Shown in pieces: positions 32,758 to 41,015 of a stretch of 64,000 bases of DNA. Location of the stretch: contig NZ_JBCMNM010000021.1 in the NCBI RefSeq assembly GCF_050459865.1, forward strand, positions 30,401-94,400, in the 5' to 3' direction. The notes under the pieces are model-generated. The model did not search any database. It was not told the origin of the DNA and worked only from the letters and a program-made list of their open reading frames with translations. Both the position numbers and the translations under genes were made by a program. Each line of letters opens with the position of its first letter. The stretch's first letter is position 1. The stretch comes from Rummeliibacillus pycnus_B (lineage in GTDB: Bacteria > Bacillota > Bacilli > Bacillales_A > Planococcaceae).

Positions 32758-34109
32758 TGAAAAACATAGCCATGGTGGAACACAAAAAAGTATTAGTATT
32801 AGGTCTAGCAAAAAGTGGTGTAGCAGCAGCTGAATTACTTCATAAAATGGGCGCATTTGTTACAGTAAATGATGCAAAACCATTCGAAGAAAACGAAGAT
32901 GCTCAAAAACTTTTACAACAAGGAATCACAGTTATTTGTGGTCGTCACCCTGAGGATTTGTTGGATGAAGGCTTTGAATTAGTTATTAAAAACCCAGGTA
33001 TTCCTTATACAAATATTATTGTTGAAGATGCTTTAAAACGTGGTATTCCTGTATGGACAGAAGTAGAATTAGCTTACTTAATTAGTGAGGCACCAATGAT
33101 TGGTATTACAGGTTCAAATGGTAAAACAACAACTACTACGTTGCTTTACCATATTTTGAACCAAGGTGGCTTAAAGCCATTAATCGCAGGTAATATTGGT
33201 ACAGTAGCTTGTACTGTAACAGAAATGGCAAAAGCCGATAATATTGTTGTGACAGAATTATCTTCGTTCCAATTAATGGGTACTGAAACATTTAAACCGA
33301 AAATTGCTATTTGGACAAATTTATATGAAGCACATATTGATTATCATGGATCTATGGAAGCATATGGTGATGCAAAATTTGCTATCACACGTAATCAAGA
33401 TGCATCAGATTATTTAATCTATAACGAAGACCAAGAAATTGTTGCATCATATGCCAGAAAATCAAATGCACATTTAATTCCCTTTACAACAACTCATATC
33501 AATGAGGAGGGAATTAGTGCAGATGATGAAATGATTTACTGGTTGGGTAAACCATTTATGAAACGTGATATCATTGCTCTACCTGGTAAACATAACTTAG
33601 AAAATGTACTTACAGCAGTAGCAGCAGCTATTATTATGAATTGTCCTAAAGATAAAATGGAACATGTCTTAAATTCATTTACAGGAGTAAAACACCGTAC
33701 ACAGTTTGTTCGTGAATGGAATCAACGTAAATTCTTTAATGACTCAAAAGCAACAAACACCCTCGCTACTCGTAGTGCCATTGCAGCATTTAAAAACCCT
33801 ATTGTATTACTAGCAGGTGGTTTAGATCGTGGTCATTCATTTGAAGAATTACGTCCATTTATGTCAAATGTACGTGCAGTTGTGGTATCTGGTCAAACTG
33901 CAGAGCGATTTGCAGATTTCGCTACTTCTTGTGGTGTAAATTTAATCGTACATGCTGAGAACATCCGAGAAGCTGTACCAAAAGCAGCGGAAATATCAAA
34001 TGAAGGTGATGTTATTTTACTTTCACCTGCCTGTGCAAGTTGGGATCAATATCCAAACTTTGAAACGCGTGGAGATTTGTTTATCGAAGCAGTTATGAAT
34101 TTAAAGTAA
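32757..34109 (+). CDS. murD: UDP-N-acetylmuramoyl-L-alanine:D-glutamate ligase
   Basis: A 450-aa cytoplasmic Mur ligase that adds D-Glu to UDP-MurNAc-L-Ala. N-terminal Rossmann domain LVLGLAKSGVAAAELL, P-loop GITGSNGKTTTTTLL, TELSSFQL, NLYEAHIDYHGSMEAYGDAK (carbamylated Lys region), GKHNLENVLTA, FFNDSKATNTLATRSAI and LLSPACASWDQYPNFETRGD are visible. The ATG at 32757 overlaps the mraY stop and has CGGAGGT upstream. In B. subtilis spoVE and murG follow; here only the SpoVE/FtsW gene follows. Confidence 0.95.
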   Translation: MKNIAMVEHKKVLVLGLAKSGVAAAELLHKMGAFVTVNDAKPFEENEDAQKLLQQGITVICGRHPEDLLDEGFELVIKNPGIPYTNIIVEDALKRGIPVWTEVELAYLISEAPMIGITGSNGKTTTTTLLYHILNQGGLKPLIAGNIGTVACTVTEMAKADNIVVTELSSFQLMGTETFKPKIAIWTNLYEAHIDYHGSMEAYGDAKFAITRNQDASDYLIYNEDQEIVASYARKSNAHLIPFTTTHINEEGISADDEMIYWLGKPFMKRDIIALPGKHNLENVLTAVAAAIIMNCPKDKMEHVLNSFTGVKHRTQFVREWNQRKFFNDSKATNTLATRSAIAAFKNPIVLLAGGLDRGHSFEELRPFMSNVRAVVVSGQTAERFADFATSCGVNLIVHAENIREAVPKAAEISNEGDVILLSPACASWDQYPNFETRGDLFIEAVMNLK

Positions 34110-34131
34110 CAGTTATTAAGTAAAAGGAAGG

Positions 34132-35217
34132 ATGCCGTGCCTGATTCAGCGTGAAAGACTTTGGTTAATAATTGCAACGTCATTTTTAACTGTCATTGGC
34201 ATTGTTTTTGTATACTCAGCAGGTACTTACTGGGGAAAGGTTCATTACGGTCAAACAGCACCTTTTTTAGTTAAACAATTGATTTATTTAGCAGTAGCTT
34301 TATTTGCCTTTTTCATTTGTAGCCGATATAAAGGGTTACAATTGGAAAAGACTTGGACATTCTTTTATTGGATGTCGATACTATTACTTGTTGCAGTACT
34401 AATTCCAGGAATTGGTGTAGTTCGAAATGGATCTCAAAGTTGGATTGCACTAGGACCCCTTAGTCTTCAACCGTCGGAACTTACCAAAATTGCAACAATC
34501 GTTAAACTGAGCTTTATTTTAGCAAAGCAAAAAGCTACGGAATCTAAAATTCACTTGCGACATTTTGTTTATTTATTTTTACCTATAGCTCTCATTATGT
34601 TACAACCTGATTTCGGTTCAGCCTTTATTTTAATCGTTTCTGTGTTTTTACTATTCTTCATAGCTGGATATCCAATTCGTTTTTATGCATTCTTAATTGT
34701 TGCTGGTGTTTTAGGATTGGTAGGATTAGTTCTATCAGCACCATATCGTTTAAAAAGAATAGAGGCATTTTTGGATCCATGGTCTGATCCTCTTGGTAGT
34801 GGATTTCAAGCAATCCAGTCATTGCTCGCTATAGGACCAGCAGGATTATATGGTTTTGGCTTTGGAAATAGTCGGCAGAAGTATTTATACTTACCTGAAC
34901 CACAGAACGATTTTATCTTCTCTATTATTGCAGAAGAGATGGGGTTTATCGGAGCTGCAACAATTATTTGCACTTTTGGATTACTAATCTATTCTGGTTT
35001 TAAATTAGCATATAAATCGAGTCTTAAAGTATCGTTATATAGTATTGCAACATTGATAGGGATGATTGGTTTTCAAGCGTTTTTGAATATTGGAGTTGTT
35101 TCAGGGTTACTGCCTGTAACAGGTGTAACTTTGCCATTTATTAGTTACGGTGGTACATCGCTTGTTGTTACATGGATTGCCATAGGAATTGTTTGGAACT
35201 TTTCGAAAGAAAGATAA
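34132..35217 (+). CDS. spoVE: SEDS-family peptidoglycan polymerase (FtsW/SpoVE)
   Basis: A 361-aa membrane protein of the SEDS family, about ten helices. It polymerises lipid II glycan strands with a partner class B PBP. Signatures: GSQSWIALGPLSLQPSELTKI, LMLQPDFGSA, catalytic-region W.DPLGSGFQ, SLLAIGPAGLYGFGFGNS, LPEPQNDFIFSIIAEEMGF and LPFISYGGTSL. The position after murD is that of B. subtilis spoVE, partner of SpoVD; whether it also serves division cannot be told without seeing any ftsW elsewhere. The ATG at 34132 follows AAAAGGAAGG at short spacing. murG and murB are absent downstream. Confidence 0.88.
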   Translation: MPCLIQRERLWLIIATSFLTVIGIVFVYSAGTYWGKVHYGQTAPFLVKQLIYLAVALFAFFICSRYKGLQLEKTWTFFYWMSILLLVAVLIPGIGVVRNGSQSWIALGPLSLQPSELTKIATIVKLSFILAKQKATESKIHLRHFVYLFLPIALIMLQPDFGSAFILIVSVFLLFFIAGYPIRFYAFLIVAGVLGLVGLVLSAPYRLKRIEAFLDPWSDPLGSGFQAIQSLLAIGPAGLYGFGFGNSRQKYLYLPEPQNDFIFSIIAEEMGFIGAATIICTFGLLIYSGFKLAYKSSLKVSLYSIATLIGMIGFQAFLNIGVVSGLLPVTGVTLPFISYGGTSLVVTWIAIGIVWNFSKER

Positions 35218-35239
35218 CTTATAGAAGGGAGTGATCAGT

Positions 35240-36001
35240 TTGGAAAAAATTATAGATATCGAAGAACGAATTCCGACATTAAAAGAACGCCGAAAAAAAA
35301 GAACGAATCGTCGTTTTATCATGCTTATTGCCATTTTCGTTATAACCTTACTGACACTTCTATATTTTCAATCTCCCTTAAGTCACATTGAAAAAATTAC
35401 GGTAGAAGGAAATCACCTTAAGAGTAAAGAATATTACATAAAACATAGCGGTCTTGAAAAAGGAGATTCTCTATGGGATTTCAAAAGTAGTACAATTGAA
35501 AAATTACTAAAGGAACAACAAATTGTAAAGAACGTGTCAATTAAAAGAAAATGGCTGAATGATATTACGATTTCTATTACTGAATATGATCAAGTCGCAT
35601 ATTTAAAAGAGAATGACCAATATAATTTGGTGTTAAATAACGGTACAATTCTACCTTTGAATAATATACCTTCTAGTTTGAATTTGCCGATTTTAGTAGG
35701 TTTTGAGGATGAAAAAACGAGAATGAAAATGATTCAACAACTAAGCAAGTTGAATCCGGAATTAACAACATTAATCTCTCAAATAAATGCCATTCCTAAT
35801 GATTCAAATCCGTATGCGATTCAAATGTTTATGAATGATGGATATGAAGTTAGAGCATCAATACCTACATTAGCATCAAAATTGAAATATTATCCTTCAA
35901 TCATTTCACAAATTAAAAAAGGTGAAAAAGGGGTAATTGACCTAGAAGTCGGAAGTTTTTATCGTTCTTATAAAAGTGAATATGGGGAATCTACAAAGTA
36001 A
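35240..36001 (+). CDS. divIB: Cell-division protein DivIB (FtsQ)
   Basis: A 253-aa bitopic divisome protein. Cytoplasmic N-terminus EKIIDIEERIPTLKERRKKR is followed by a membrane helix (about 28-48) and a POTRA domain (about 50-120, ISHIEKITVEGN-like start, GDSLWDFKSSTIEKLLKEQQIVKNVSIKRKW being the typical continuation in two parts), then the FtsQ beta domain. It stabilises FtsL and DivIC at the septum. I start at TTG 35240; GTG at 35231 is possible but sits in the GGGAGTGATC ribosome site. B. subtilis ylxW, ylxX and sbp do not follow. Confidence 0.9.
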   Translation: MEKIIDIEERIPTLKERRKKRTNRRFIMLIAIFVITLLTLLYFQSPLSHIEKITVEGNHLKSKEYYIKHSGLEKGDSLWDFKSSTIEKLLKEQQIVKNVSIKRKWLNDITISITEYDQVAYLKENDQYNLVLNNGTILPLNNIPSSLNLPILVGFEDEKTRMKMIQQLSKLNPELTTLISQINAIPNDSNPYAIQMFMNDGYEVRASIPTLASKLKYYPSIISQIKKGEKGVIDLEVGSFYRSYKSEYGESTK

Positions 36002-36307
36002 TTTTGTCCTATAATTCAATAATTGTATAAATAATCAAAATTTATGCTATTTATTCTAGTAATCAGTTTTAATTATGCTATAAATATAGTAATCTTAGCT
36101 TAATGGAAATGATATGAGTGAGATAGAAAGTTGGTTTGGAAGTACGACTAAATAACTATTTTTTGAAAATAACATTTAAAAGTATGTGTTATATACTATT
36201 TTAATAGTATTCTGGAATCTTTTATGCTTTAACAAATAACATTTCTAGCTTTTAATACTATGTAAATAATAAAAAATACATCTAAAGTTAAAAAAAACAG
36301 TATAAAT

Positions 36308-36337
36308 GAAGGAATTTTAAATGGTTTTCAGGAATTT
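36308..36337 (+). promoter_or_regulatory. Candidate sigma-H promoter for ftsA-ftsZ
   Basis: GAAGGAATT (36308-36316) and CAGGAATTT (36329-36337) with a 12-bp spacer match RnAGGAwww-N12-RnnGAATww with one mismatch. B. subtilis ftsAZ has a sigma-H promoter that raises FtsZ for the polar sporulation septum. Confidence 0.55.
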
Positions 36338-36340
36338 ATT

Positions 36341-36369
36341 TAGACAAGTTCATAATTTTACAATAGAAT
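36341..36369 (+). promoter_or_regulatory. Candidate sigma-A promoter for ftsA-ftsZ
   Basis: TAGACA (36341-36346) and TAGAAT (36364-36369) are 17 bp apart, each one mismatch from consensus, and 35 bp upstream of the ftsA start. Confidence 0.6.
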
Positions 36370-36403
36370 AATTACTAAGAGTTGTTGAAGGAGGTGCCAC
36401 AGT

Positions 36404-37690
36404 TTGAGTCATTCAGAATTATACGTTTCATTAGATATAGGTTCTTCTTCTGTAAAAGTCCTCATCGGAGAGGTTAATGATGAGACTGTGCATGTAATTG
36501 GTGTTGGTAATGTTAAGTCAGCAGGTATTCGGCGTGGGAGTATTGTAGATATAGATACAACTGTTCAATCTATAAAAAAAGCGATTGACCAAGCTGAAAG
36601 AATGGTAGGAATGTCTATTAATAAAGTCATTCTAGGTATCCCTGCAAATCAAGTTCAATTACACGCTGTTAAAGGTGTAGTAGCGGTAAATAGTGAGAAT
36701 CGTGAAATTACAGATGTGGATTTAGATCGTGTAATAGAATCTGCACAACTAATGTCTATTCCACCCGATCGCGAATTAGTCAATATTGTTCCAATTCAAT
36801 ATATTGTGGATGGTCTAGATGGAATTAATGATCCTAGAGGGATGATTGGTATTCGTTTGGAAATGGATGGAACGATGATTACTACATCGAAAACAGTTTT
36901 ACACAATGTTTTACGTTGTGTTGAAAAAGCTGGTTTAGAAATTCAACAAATTTATTTGCAACCATTAGCCTCAGGCGAATTTGCATTAACTGAAGATGAT
37001 CGTAACCGTGGGACAGCATTCATCGATATCGGTGGAGGTTCAACTACGATTGCAGTATTCAAAGATGGTCATTTTTTGCATACAGCAATGATTCCAGTTG
37101 GCGGTGAACATATTACAAAAGATTTATCAATTGTATTAAAAACACCTACAGAACAAGCAGAAAAGATCAAAACAGAATTTGGACATGCTTATTATGACGA
37201 TGCTTCAGAAGATGAACTATTTGAAGTTCCAGTAATAGGTGCAGATACAAAAGAACAATTTAGTCAAAGATACATATCCGAAATTATTGGCGTTAGACTT
37301 GAAGAATTATTCGACTTAATTATTGATGAATTATATCGAATGGGTATTCAGGATTTGCCAGGTGGAGTGGTATTGACTGGTGGCGTTGCAAAATTAGAAG
37401 GTCTCCCTCAATTAGCACGTCATATTTTACAAACAAGTGTCAAGATTTATACGCCTGATTACATTGGCGTGAGAGAACCTGAATACACTGCAGCAGTTAA
37501 TTTAATACGTTATGCATACAAAGAATCACAATTTAATCGGGATGCCATTGATAACGTTCCTTTGGGACCAGTTGGACGTGAAGAACATCATATTGATCAA
37601 CAAAAAGGTGCTTCTCCATATGAATCACAAGAGCATAGAGATGGTGTGCTTACGAAAGTTAAGGGTTTCTTTAATAGATTTTTAGAATAA
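36404..37690 (+). CDS. ftsA: Cell-division protein FtsA
   Basis: A 428-aa actin-like ATPase that tethers FtsZ to the membrane. Phosphate 1 motif LDIGSSSVKVLIGE, connect and phosphate 2 motif FIDIGGGSTTIAVF, adenosine motif LPGGVVLTGGVAKLEGL, and a C-terminal amphipathic helix GVLTKVKGFFNRFLE that binds the membrane. The start is TTG at 36404, six bases after GAAGGAGGTG. It forms a two-gene unit with ftsZ and ends 49 bases before it. Confidence 0.95.
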   Translation: MSHSELYVSLDIGSSSVKVLIGEVNDETVHVIGVGNVKSAGIRRGSIVDIDTTVQSIKKAIDQAERMVGMSINKVILGIPANQVQLHAVKGVVAVNSENREITDVDLDRVIESAQLMSIPPDRELVNIVPIQYIVDGLDGINDPRGMIGIRLEMDGTMITTSKTVLHNVLRCVEKAGLEIQQIYLQPLASGEFALTEDDRNRGTAFIDIGGGSTTIAVFKDGHFLHTAMIPVGGEHITKDLSIVLKTPTEQAEKIKTEFGHAYYDDASEDELFEVPVIGADTKEQFSQRYISEIIGVRLEELFDLIIDELYRMGIQDLPGGVVLTGGVAKLEGLPQLARHILQTSVKIYTPDYIGVREPEYTAAVNLIRYAYKESQFNRDAIDNVPLGPVGREEHHIDQQKGASPYESQEHRDGVLTKVKGFFNRFLE

Positions 37691-37739
37691 TAAGGGCGAT
37701 GTTCTCTACACATTATTAACAGAATTAGGAGGAATAGAG

Positions 37740-38912
37740 ATGTTAGAATTTGATGCAAATGACGATCAACTTGCTATTATTAAAGTTATCGGTGTTGGTG
37801 GTGGAGGTAATAATGCCGTAAACCGAATGATTGAACATGGTGTACAAGGTGTAGAATTTATCGCCGTAAATACTGATGCACAAGCATTAAAATTATCAAA
37901 TGCCGAAGTGAAATTACAAATTGGTGCTAAATCGACTCGTGGATTAGGAGCAGGTGCTAACCCAGAAGTAGGTAAAAAAGCTGCAGAAGAAAGCAAAGAA
38001 CAAATTGAAGAAGCCTTAAGTGGTGCGGACATGGTTTTCGTAACTGCAGGTATGGGTGGCGGTACAGGTACTGGTGCAGCACCTGTCATTGCTCAAATCG
38101 CTAAGGATCTTGGTGCGTTAACAGTTGGCGTTGTAACTCGACCATTCACTTTTGAAGGGAAAAAACGTCAAAAACAGGCCATTAATGGAACAGCTGCTAT
38201 GAAAGAGGCAGTTGATACATTAATCGTTATTCCAAATGATCGTTTATTGGAAATTGTTGATAAAAACACACCGATGCTTGAAGCATTCCGTGAAGCTGAT
38301 AATGTTCTTCGTCAAGGTGTACAAGGTATCTCCGATTTAATCGCTGTACCTGGTTTAATCAACCTAGACTTTGCCGATGTTAAAACAATTATGTCAAACA
38401 AAGGTTCTGCATTAATGGGTATTGGTATTGCTTCAGGTGAAACACGAGCTGTTGAAGCTGCCAAAAAAGCAATTTCAAGTCCATTACTTGAAACTTCTAT
38501 TCATGGAGCAAAAGGTGTACTTATGAATATGACTGGTGGCTCTAATTTGAGTCTATATGAAGTTCAAGAAGCAGCTGATATTGTATCATCAGCATCTGAT
38601 GAAGATGTTAATATTATCTTTGGTGCTGTAATCAATGATAATTTAAAAGATGAAATCGTGGTTACAGTCATTGCAACTGAGTTTTCTGAAGAAGAACCTC
38701 AATTTGAAGGCCGTACTATGAACCGTAGTGGAATTGGTGCGTCTCGTCAACAAGCGCCTGTTCATCAAATGGCAAGTCGCGAAATACGTTCAGAAGAAGT
38801 TGTTCAGCCTGTACAAGAAATTCCACGTCAAACAACTCAATATCAATCAAATTCACAAGATGATGGACTGGATATTCCGACATTTTTACGTAACCGTAAC
38901 AAACGCCGTTAA
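37740..38912 (+). CDS. ftsZ: Cell-division GTPase FtsZ
   Basis: A 390-aa tubulin-like GTPase that forms the Z-ring. KVIGVGGGGNNAVNRM, the signature GGGTGTGAAPVIA, NTDAQAL, and the T7 loop region NLDFADVKTIM are clear. A variable linker ends in the partner-binding tail DDGLDIPTFLRNRNKRR, which contacts FtsA, SepF and EzrA. The ATG follows AGGAGGAATAGAG. A strong terminator follows. Confidence 0.98.
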   Translation: MLEFDANDDQLAIIKVIGVGGGGNNAVNRMIEHGVQGVEFIAVNTDAQALKLSNAEVKLQIGAKSTRGLGAGANPEVGKKAAEESKEQIEEALSGADMVFVTAGMGGGTGTGAAPVIAQIAKDLGALTVGVVTRPFTFEGKKRQKQAINGTAAMKEAVDTLIVIPNDRLLEIVDKNTPMLEAFREADNVLRQGVQGISDLIAVPGLINLDFADVKTIMSNKGSALMGIGIASGETRAVEAAKKAISSPLLETSIHGAKGVLMNMTGGSNLSLYEVQEAADIVSSASDEDVNIIFGAVINDNLKDEIVVTVIATEFSEEEPQFEGRTMNRSGIGASRQQAPVHQMASREIRSEEVVQPVQEIPRQTTQYQSNSQDDGLDIPTFLRNRNKRR

Positions 38913-38930
38913 TCCATAAATCTACAAGCG

Positions 38931-38973
38931 AAAAAGCTATCTACTTAGAATACATAGTAGATAGCTTTTTTTT
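38931..38973 (+). terminator. Terminator after ftsZ
   Basis: AAAAAGCTATCTACT pairs with AGTAGATAGCTTTTT and is followed by further T residues. Confidence 0.92.
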
Positions 38974-39275
38974 GTGTATAAAAATAGATTCAGTATTAGT
39001 TGATTTACACAATTTAGAGAAAGTTGTTGAAAAGTAGAGGTGAATGCACGTACACGCCTGTATCTGACGCTATCTTTTTCGGTGCAAAGAAAAATTTACA
39101 GCTAAAACTAGTATGAGTGCCCCTGTAGTGAGAGTTTTCTGTGCTCTCAAGAGTTCGGGGTTTTTTCTGCCTCGAGTAATCGCAGGAGGTTGTCTGTAGA
39201 ATTTTAAAATGTTATCAAATTATTGGCTAGAAGTATTTTTGCTAAAGGAAAGTTACTTAGAAAAATGTGTATTTC
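38974..39275. other. Intergenic region between ftsZ and spoIIGA
   Basis: No gene is visible. The part around 39035-39185 (GAGGTGAATGCACGTACACGC, then CTCAAGAGTTCGGGGTTTTTT and CTGCCTCGAG) is less AT-rich than its surroundings. It faintly resembles 11490-11650, so it may be a decayed repeat. B. subtilis carries bpr at this place. Confidence 0.3.
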
Positions 39276-39336
39276 TGTCGGAAAGTTTCTGCTTTCTTCA
39301 TTCACCCTTTGACAATTTTTGAAGATATCATATGTT
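39276..39336 (+). promoter_or_regulatory. Candidate spoIIG promoter with Spo0A-box-like sites
   Basis: A perfect -35 TTGACA lies at 39309-39314, with a weak -10 TATGTT at 39331-39336. TGTCGGAAA at 39276 and, on the minus strand, TTGTCAAAG over the -35 are each one mismatch from the Spo0A box TGTCGAA. In B. subtilis spoIIG is activated by Spo0A~P binding next to a -35 hexamer. Confidence 0.4.
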
Positions 39337-39362
39337 ACCTTTTTTATGTGGGAGGTGGTGAA

Positions 39363-40196
39363 TTGTATGGCGAAGTACTGATATTAATCAACGCCCTTTT
39401 TAATTATGTCATTCTTTCCTTTACCAATTCAATTTGTTATATGCAGCAAAAAAGAATTCGACTAATAGTCAGTGCTTTTGTTGCTGGTATTTGGATCGTT
39501 ATTTTTGGTCACCAATTTCTCATGATGGTCATTGCTTTTATTTTAATGATTTCAATTGCTTTTGGTATACAAATCCGTAGATGGTGGAAGGCAGCACTTA
39601 TGTGTTTTGTAGCGGCATTGTTTGCAGGTGGATTATTTACCGCATTCGAACCGTTATGGATGCATACTTCTGTATTTACCTTAATCATAATAAGTGGTGT
39701 TGTAGCAACTGCTGGGTTATTTTTGTTGAAAAGTCGAATGCTGGTTGCAAGAGGTGATACTTTGCAGCAGCGTTTAGTTCAATTATGTGAATTGCAAATA
39801 GGAGAAATCAGCATTTCATTAAAATGTTTTATAGATACAGGAAATACGACAGTTGAGCCGTTATCCGGAAAATCTGTTCATTTTGTACGTTATAAAGCAA
39901 TTGAACACTCTTTACCTGAAAATCTTAAAATGGCGTTGTTTCAGTGGGATGTAAATGAGCCGTATGATTTGGATATGTTCCCAGAAGAATACCTCAAAAG
40001 AGTGGCCGTTATTCCAATTACGACTGTTCAAGAGAAAAAGACATATAGTTTAGCTCTTCGTTATGATAAATGGCTTATTATGGACGAAGAAACTCGCCCA
40101 ATCTCACCTGGTTTTTTTATTATTACAATTCAAAACACCCCGTTTCCACAAGAGGCAGATGCCATATTACATTTTACTGCTTTATATCACATTTAA
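39363..40196 (+). CDS. spoIIGA: Pro-sigma-E processing peptidase SpoIIGA
   Basis: A 277-aa protein with five N-terminal membrane helices and a cytoplasmic aspartic-protease-like domain. The catalytic motif CFIDTGN places the Asp near residue 158. It cleaves the pro-sequence of sigma-E in the mother cell after a signal from the forespore protein SpoIIR. The start is TTG at 39363 behind GGGAGGTGGTG; the longer frame from 39267 would include the promoter region. sigE follows 18 bases later. Confidence 0.93.
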   Translation: MYGEVLILINALFNYVILSFTNSICYMQQKRIRLIVSAFVAGIWIVIFGHQFLMMVIAFILMISIAFGIQIRRWWKAALMCFVAALFAGGLFTAFEPLWMHTSVFTLIIISGVVATAGLFLLKSRMLVARGDTLQQRLVQLCELQIGEISISLKCFIDTGNTTVEPLSGKSVHFVRYKAIEHSLPENLKMALFQWDVNEPYDLDMFPEEYLKRVAVIPITTVQEKKTYSLALRYDKWLIMDEETRPISPGFFIITIQNTPFPQEADAILHFTALYHI

Positions 40197-40214
40197 TGAA
40201 TGGAGGTTTTACTA

Positions 40215-40922
40215 ATGATTCGTCGATTTTGGCGTTGGTTAGTTGAAGCAATTGCAAACTTTAGGCAAACAGGTACATTTTATATTGGTAGTCATGAATC
40301 CTTGCCGACACCTTTAAAAAAAGAGGAAGAGCAAGAGATGATTTCGGCTTTCAAGAATGGTGATATGCATGCAAGAGATGTATTAATCGAACATAATTTA
40401 AGACTTGTTGTGTATATTGCAAGACGATTTGATAATGCTAAAACGCCTATTGAAGATTTAATCAGTATTGGCTCAATTGGTTTAATAAAAGCAATCGAAA
40501 CTTTTAATGCAGATAAGAAAATAAAATTAGCTACATACGCCTCTAGATGTATTGAAAATGAAATATTAATGCATCTACGAAAAACGAGCCGTATGAAGGG
40601 AGAAGTGTCATTAGACGAGCCGTTAAATTCGGATGGTGATGGCAATGAGTTACTCCTATCCGATATATTAGGAACAGACGAAGATTTAATCACAGATGAT
40701 GTGGAAAAAAAGATGGAGCGACAACATATGTTTCATGCTATTCAAAAATTAGATGAAAGAGAACGTTATATTATGGAGTGTCGTTTCGGGCTTGCAGGAA
40801 AAGAAGAAATGACACAAAAGGAAGTAGCAGATCATTTAGGTATTTCTCAATCTTATATTTCTCGTTTAGAAAAGAAAATCATCCAAGAATTGCGTAATCA
40901 TTTGAATCAACTAACGTCATAA
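40215..40922 (+). CDS. sigE: RNA polymerase sporulation sigma factor sigma-E precursor
   Basis: A 235-aa sigma-70 family factor for mother-cell transcription. Residues 1 to about 25 (MIRRFWRWLVEAIANFRQTG) form an amphipathic, basic and Trp-rich pro-sequence that keeps it on the membrane until SpoIIGA cuts before FYIGSHESLP. Region 2 shows EHNLRLVVYIARRFDN, the core-binding DLISIGSIGLIKAIETFN and the -10 helix KLATYASRCIENEILMHLR. Region 4 has QKEVADHLGISQSYISRLEKK. The ATG at 40215 follows TGGAGGT. The pro-sequence is a little shorter than in B. subtilis. Confidence 0.96.
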   Translation: MIRRFWRWLVEAIANFRQTGTFYIGSHESLPTPLKKEEEQEMISAFKNGDMHARDVLIEHNLRLVVYIARRFDNAKTPIEDLISIGSIGLIKAIETFNADKKIKLATYASRCIENEILMHLRKTSRMKGEVSLDEPLNSDGDGNELLLSDILGTDEDLITDDVEKKMERQHMFHAIQKLDERERYIMECRFGLAGKEEMTQKEVADHLGISQSYISRLEKKIIQELRNHLNQLTS

Positions 40923-40948
40923 TGGTTGAATTTGGAGAGAAATAATAC

Positions 40949-40977
40949 GCATATAATTATCCGTTTCGGACACACTG
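40949..40977 (+). promoter_or_regulatory. Candidate sigma-F-type promoter for sigG
   Basis: GCATA (40949-40953) and GGACACACTG (40968-40977) match the sigma-F pattern GyATA ... GGnnAnAnTr; the spacer is 14 bp as counted. sigG is a sigma-F target in B. subtilis. Confidence 0.55.
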
Positions 40978-41015
40978 AATTTACTAACAGTGATAAAGCA
41001 TCCGGAGGGCAAAAT

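Larger units (their letters stand above)
36002..36403. other. AT-rich 400-bp gap between divIB and ftsA
   Basis: No gene is visible here; B. subtilis has ylxW, ylxX and sbp at this place. There are small palindromes such as TACTATTTTAATAGTA near 36197-36212. The last 100 bases hold two promoter-like elements for ftsA-ftsZ. Confidence 0.5.

Noticed and set aside
36002..36300. Hidden small genes equivalent to ylxW, ylxX or sbp
   Set aside because: All frames are broken by stops and there is no ribosome site before any ATG of useful length.
37766..38089. 107-codon open frame opposite ftsZ
   Set aside because: It is antisense to conserved FtsZ codons, low in complexity (Pro/Ala-rich) and has no ribosome site.
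40926..41015. N-terminal 30-residue extension of sigma-G
   Set aside because: The region carries a sigma-F-like promoter, and the B. subtilis protein begins at the equivalent of 41016.
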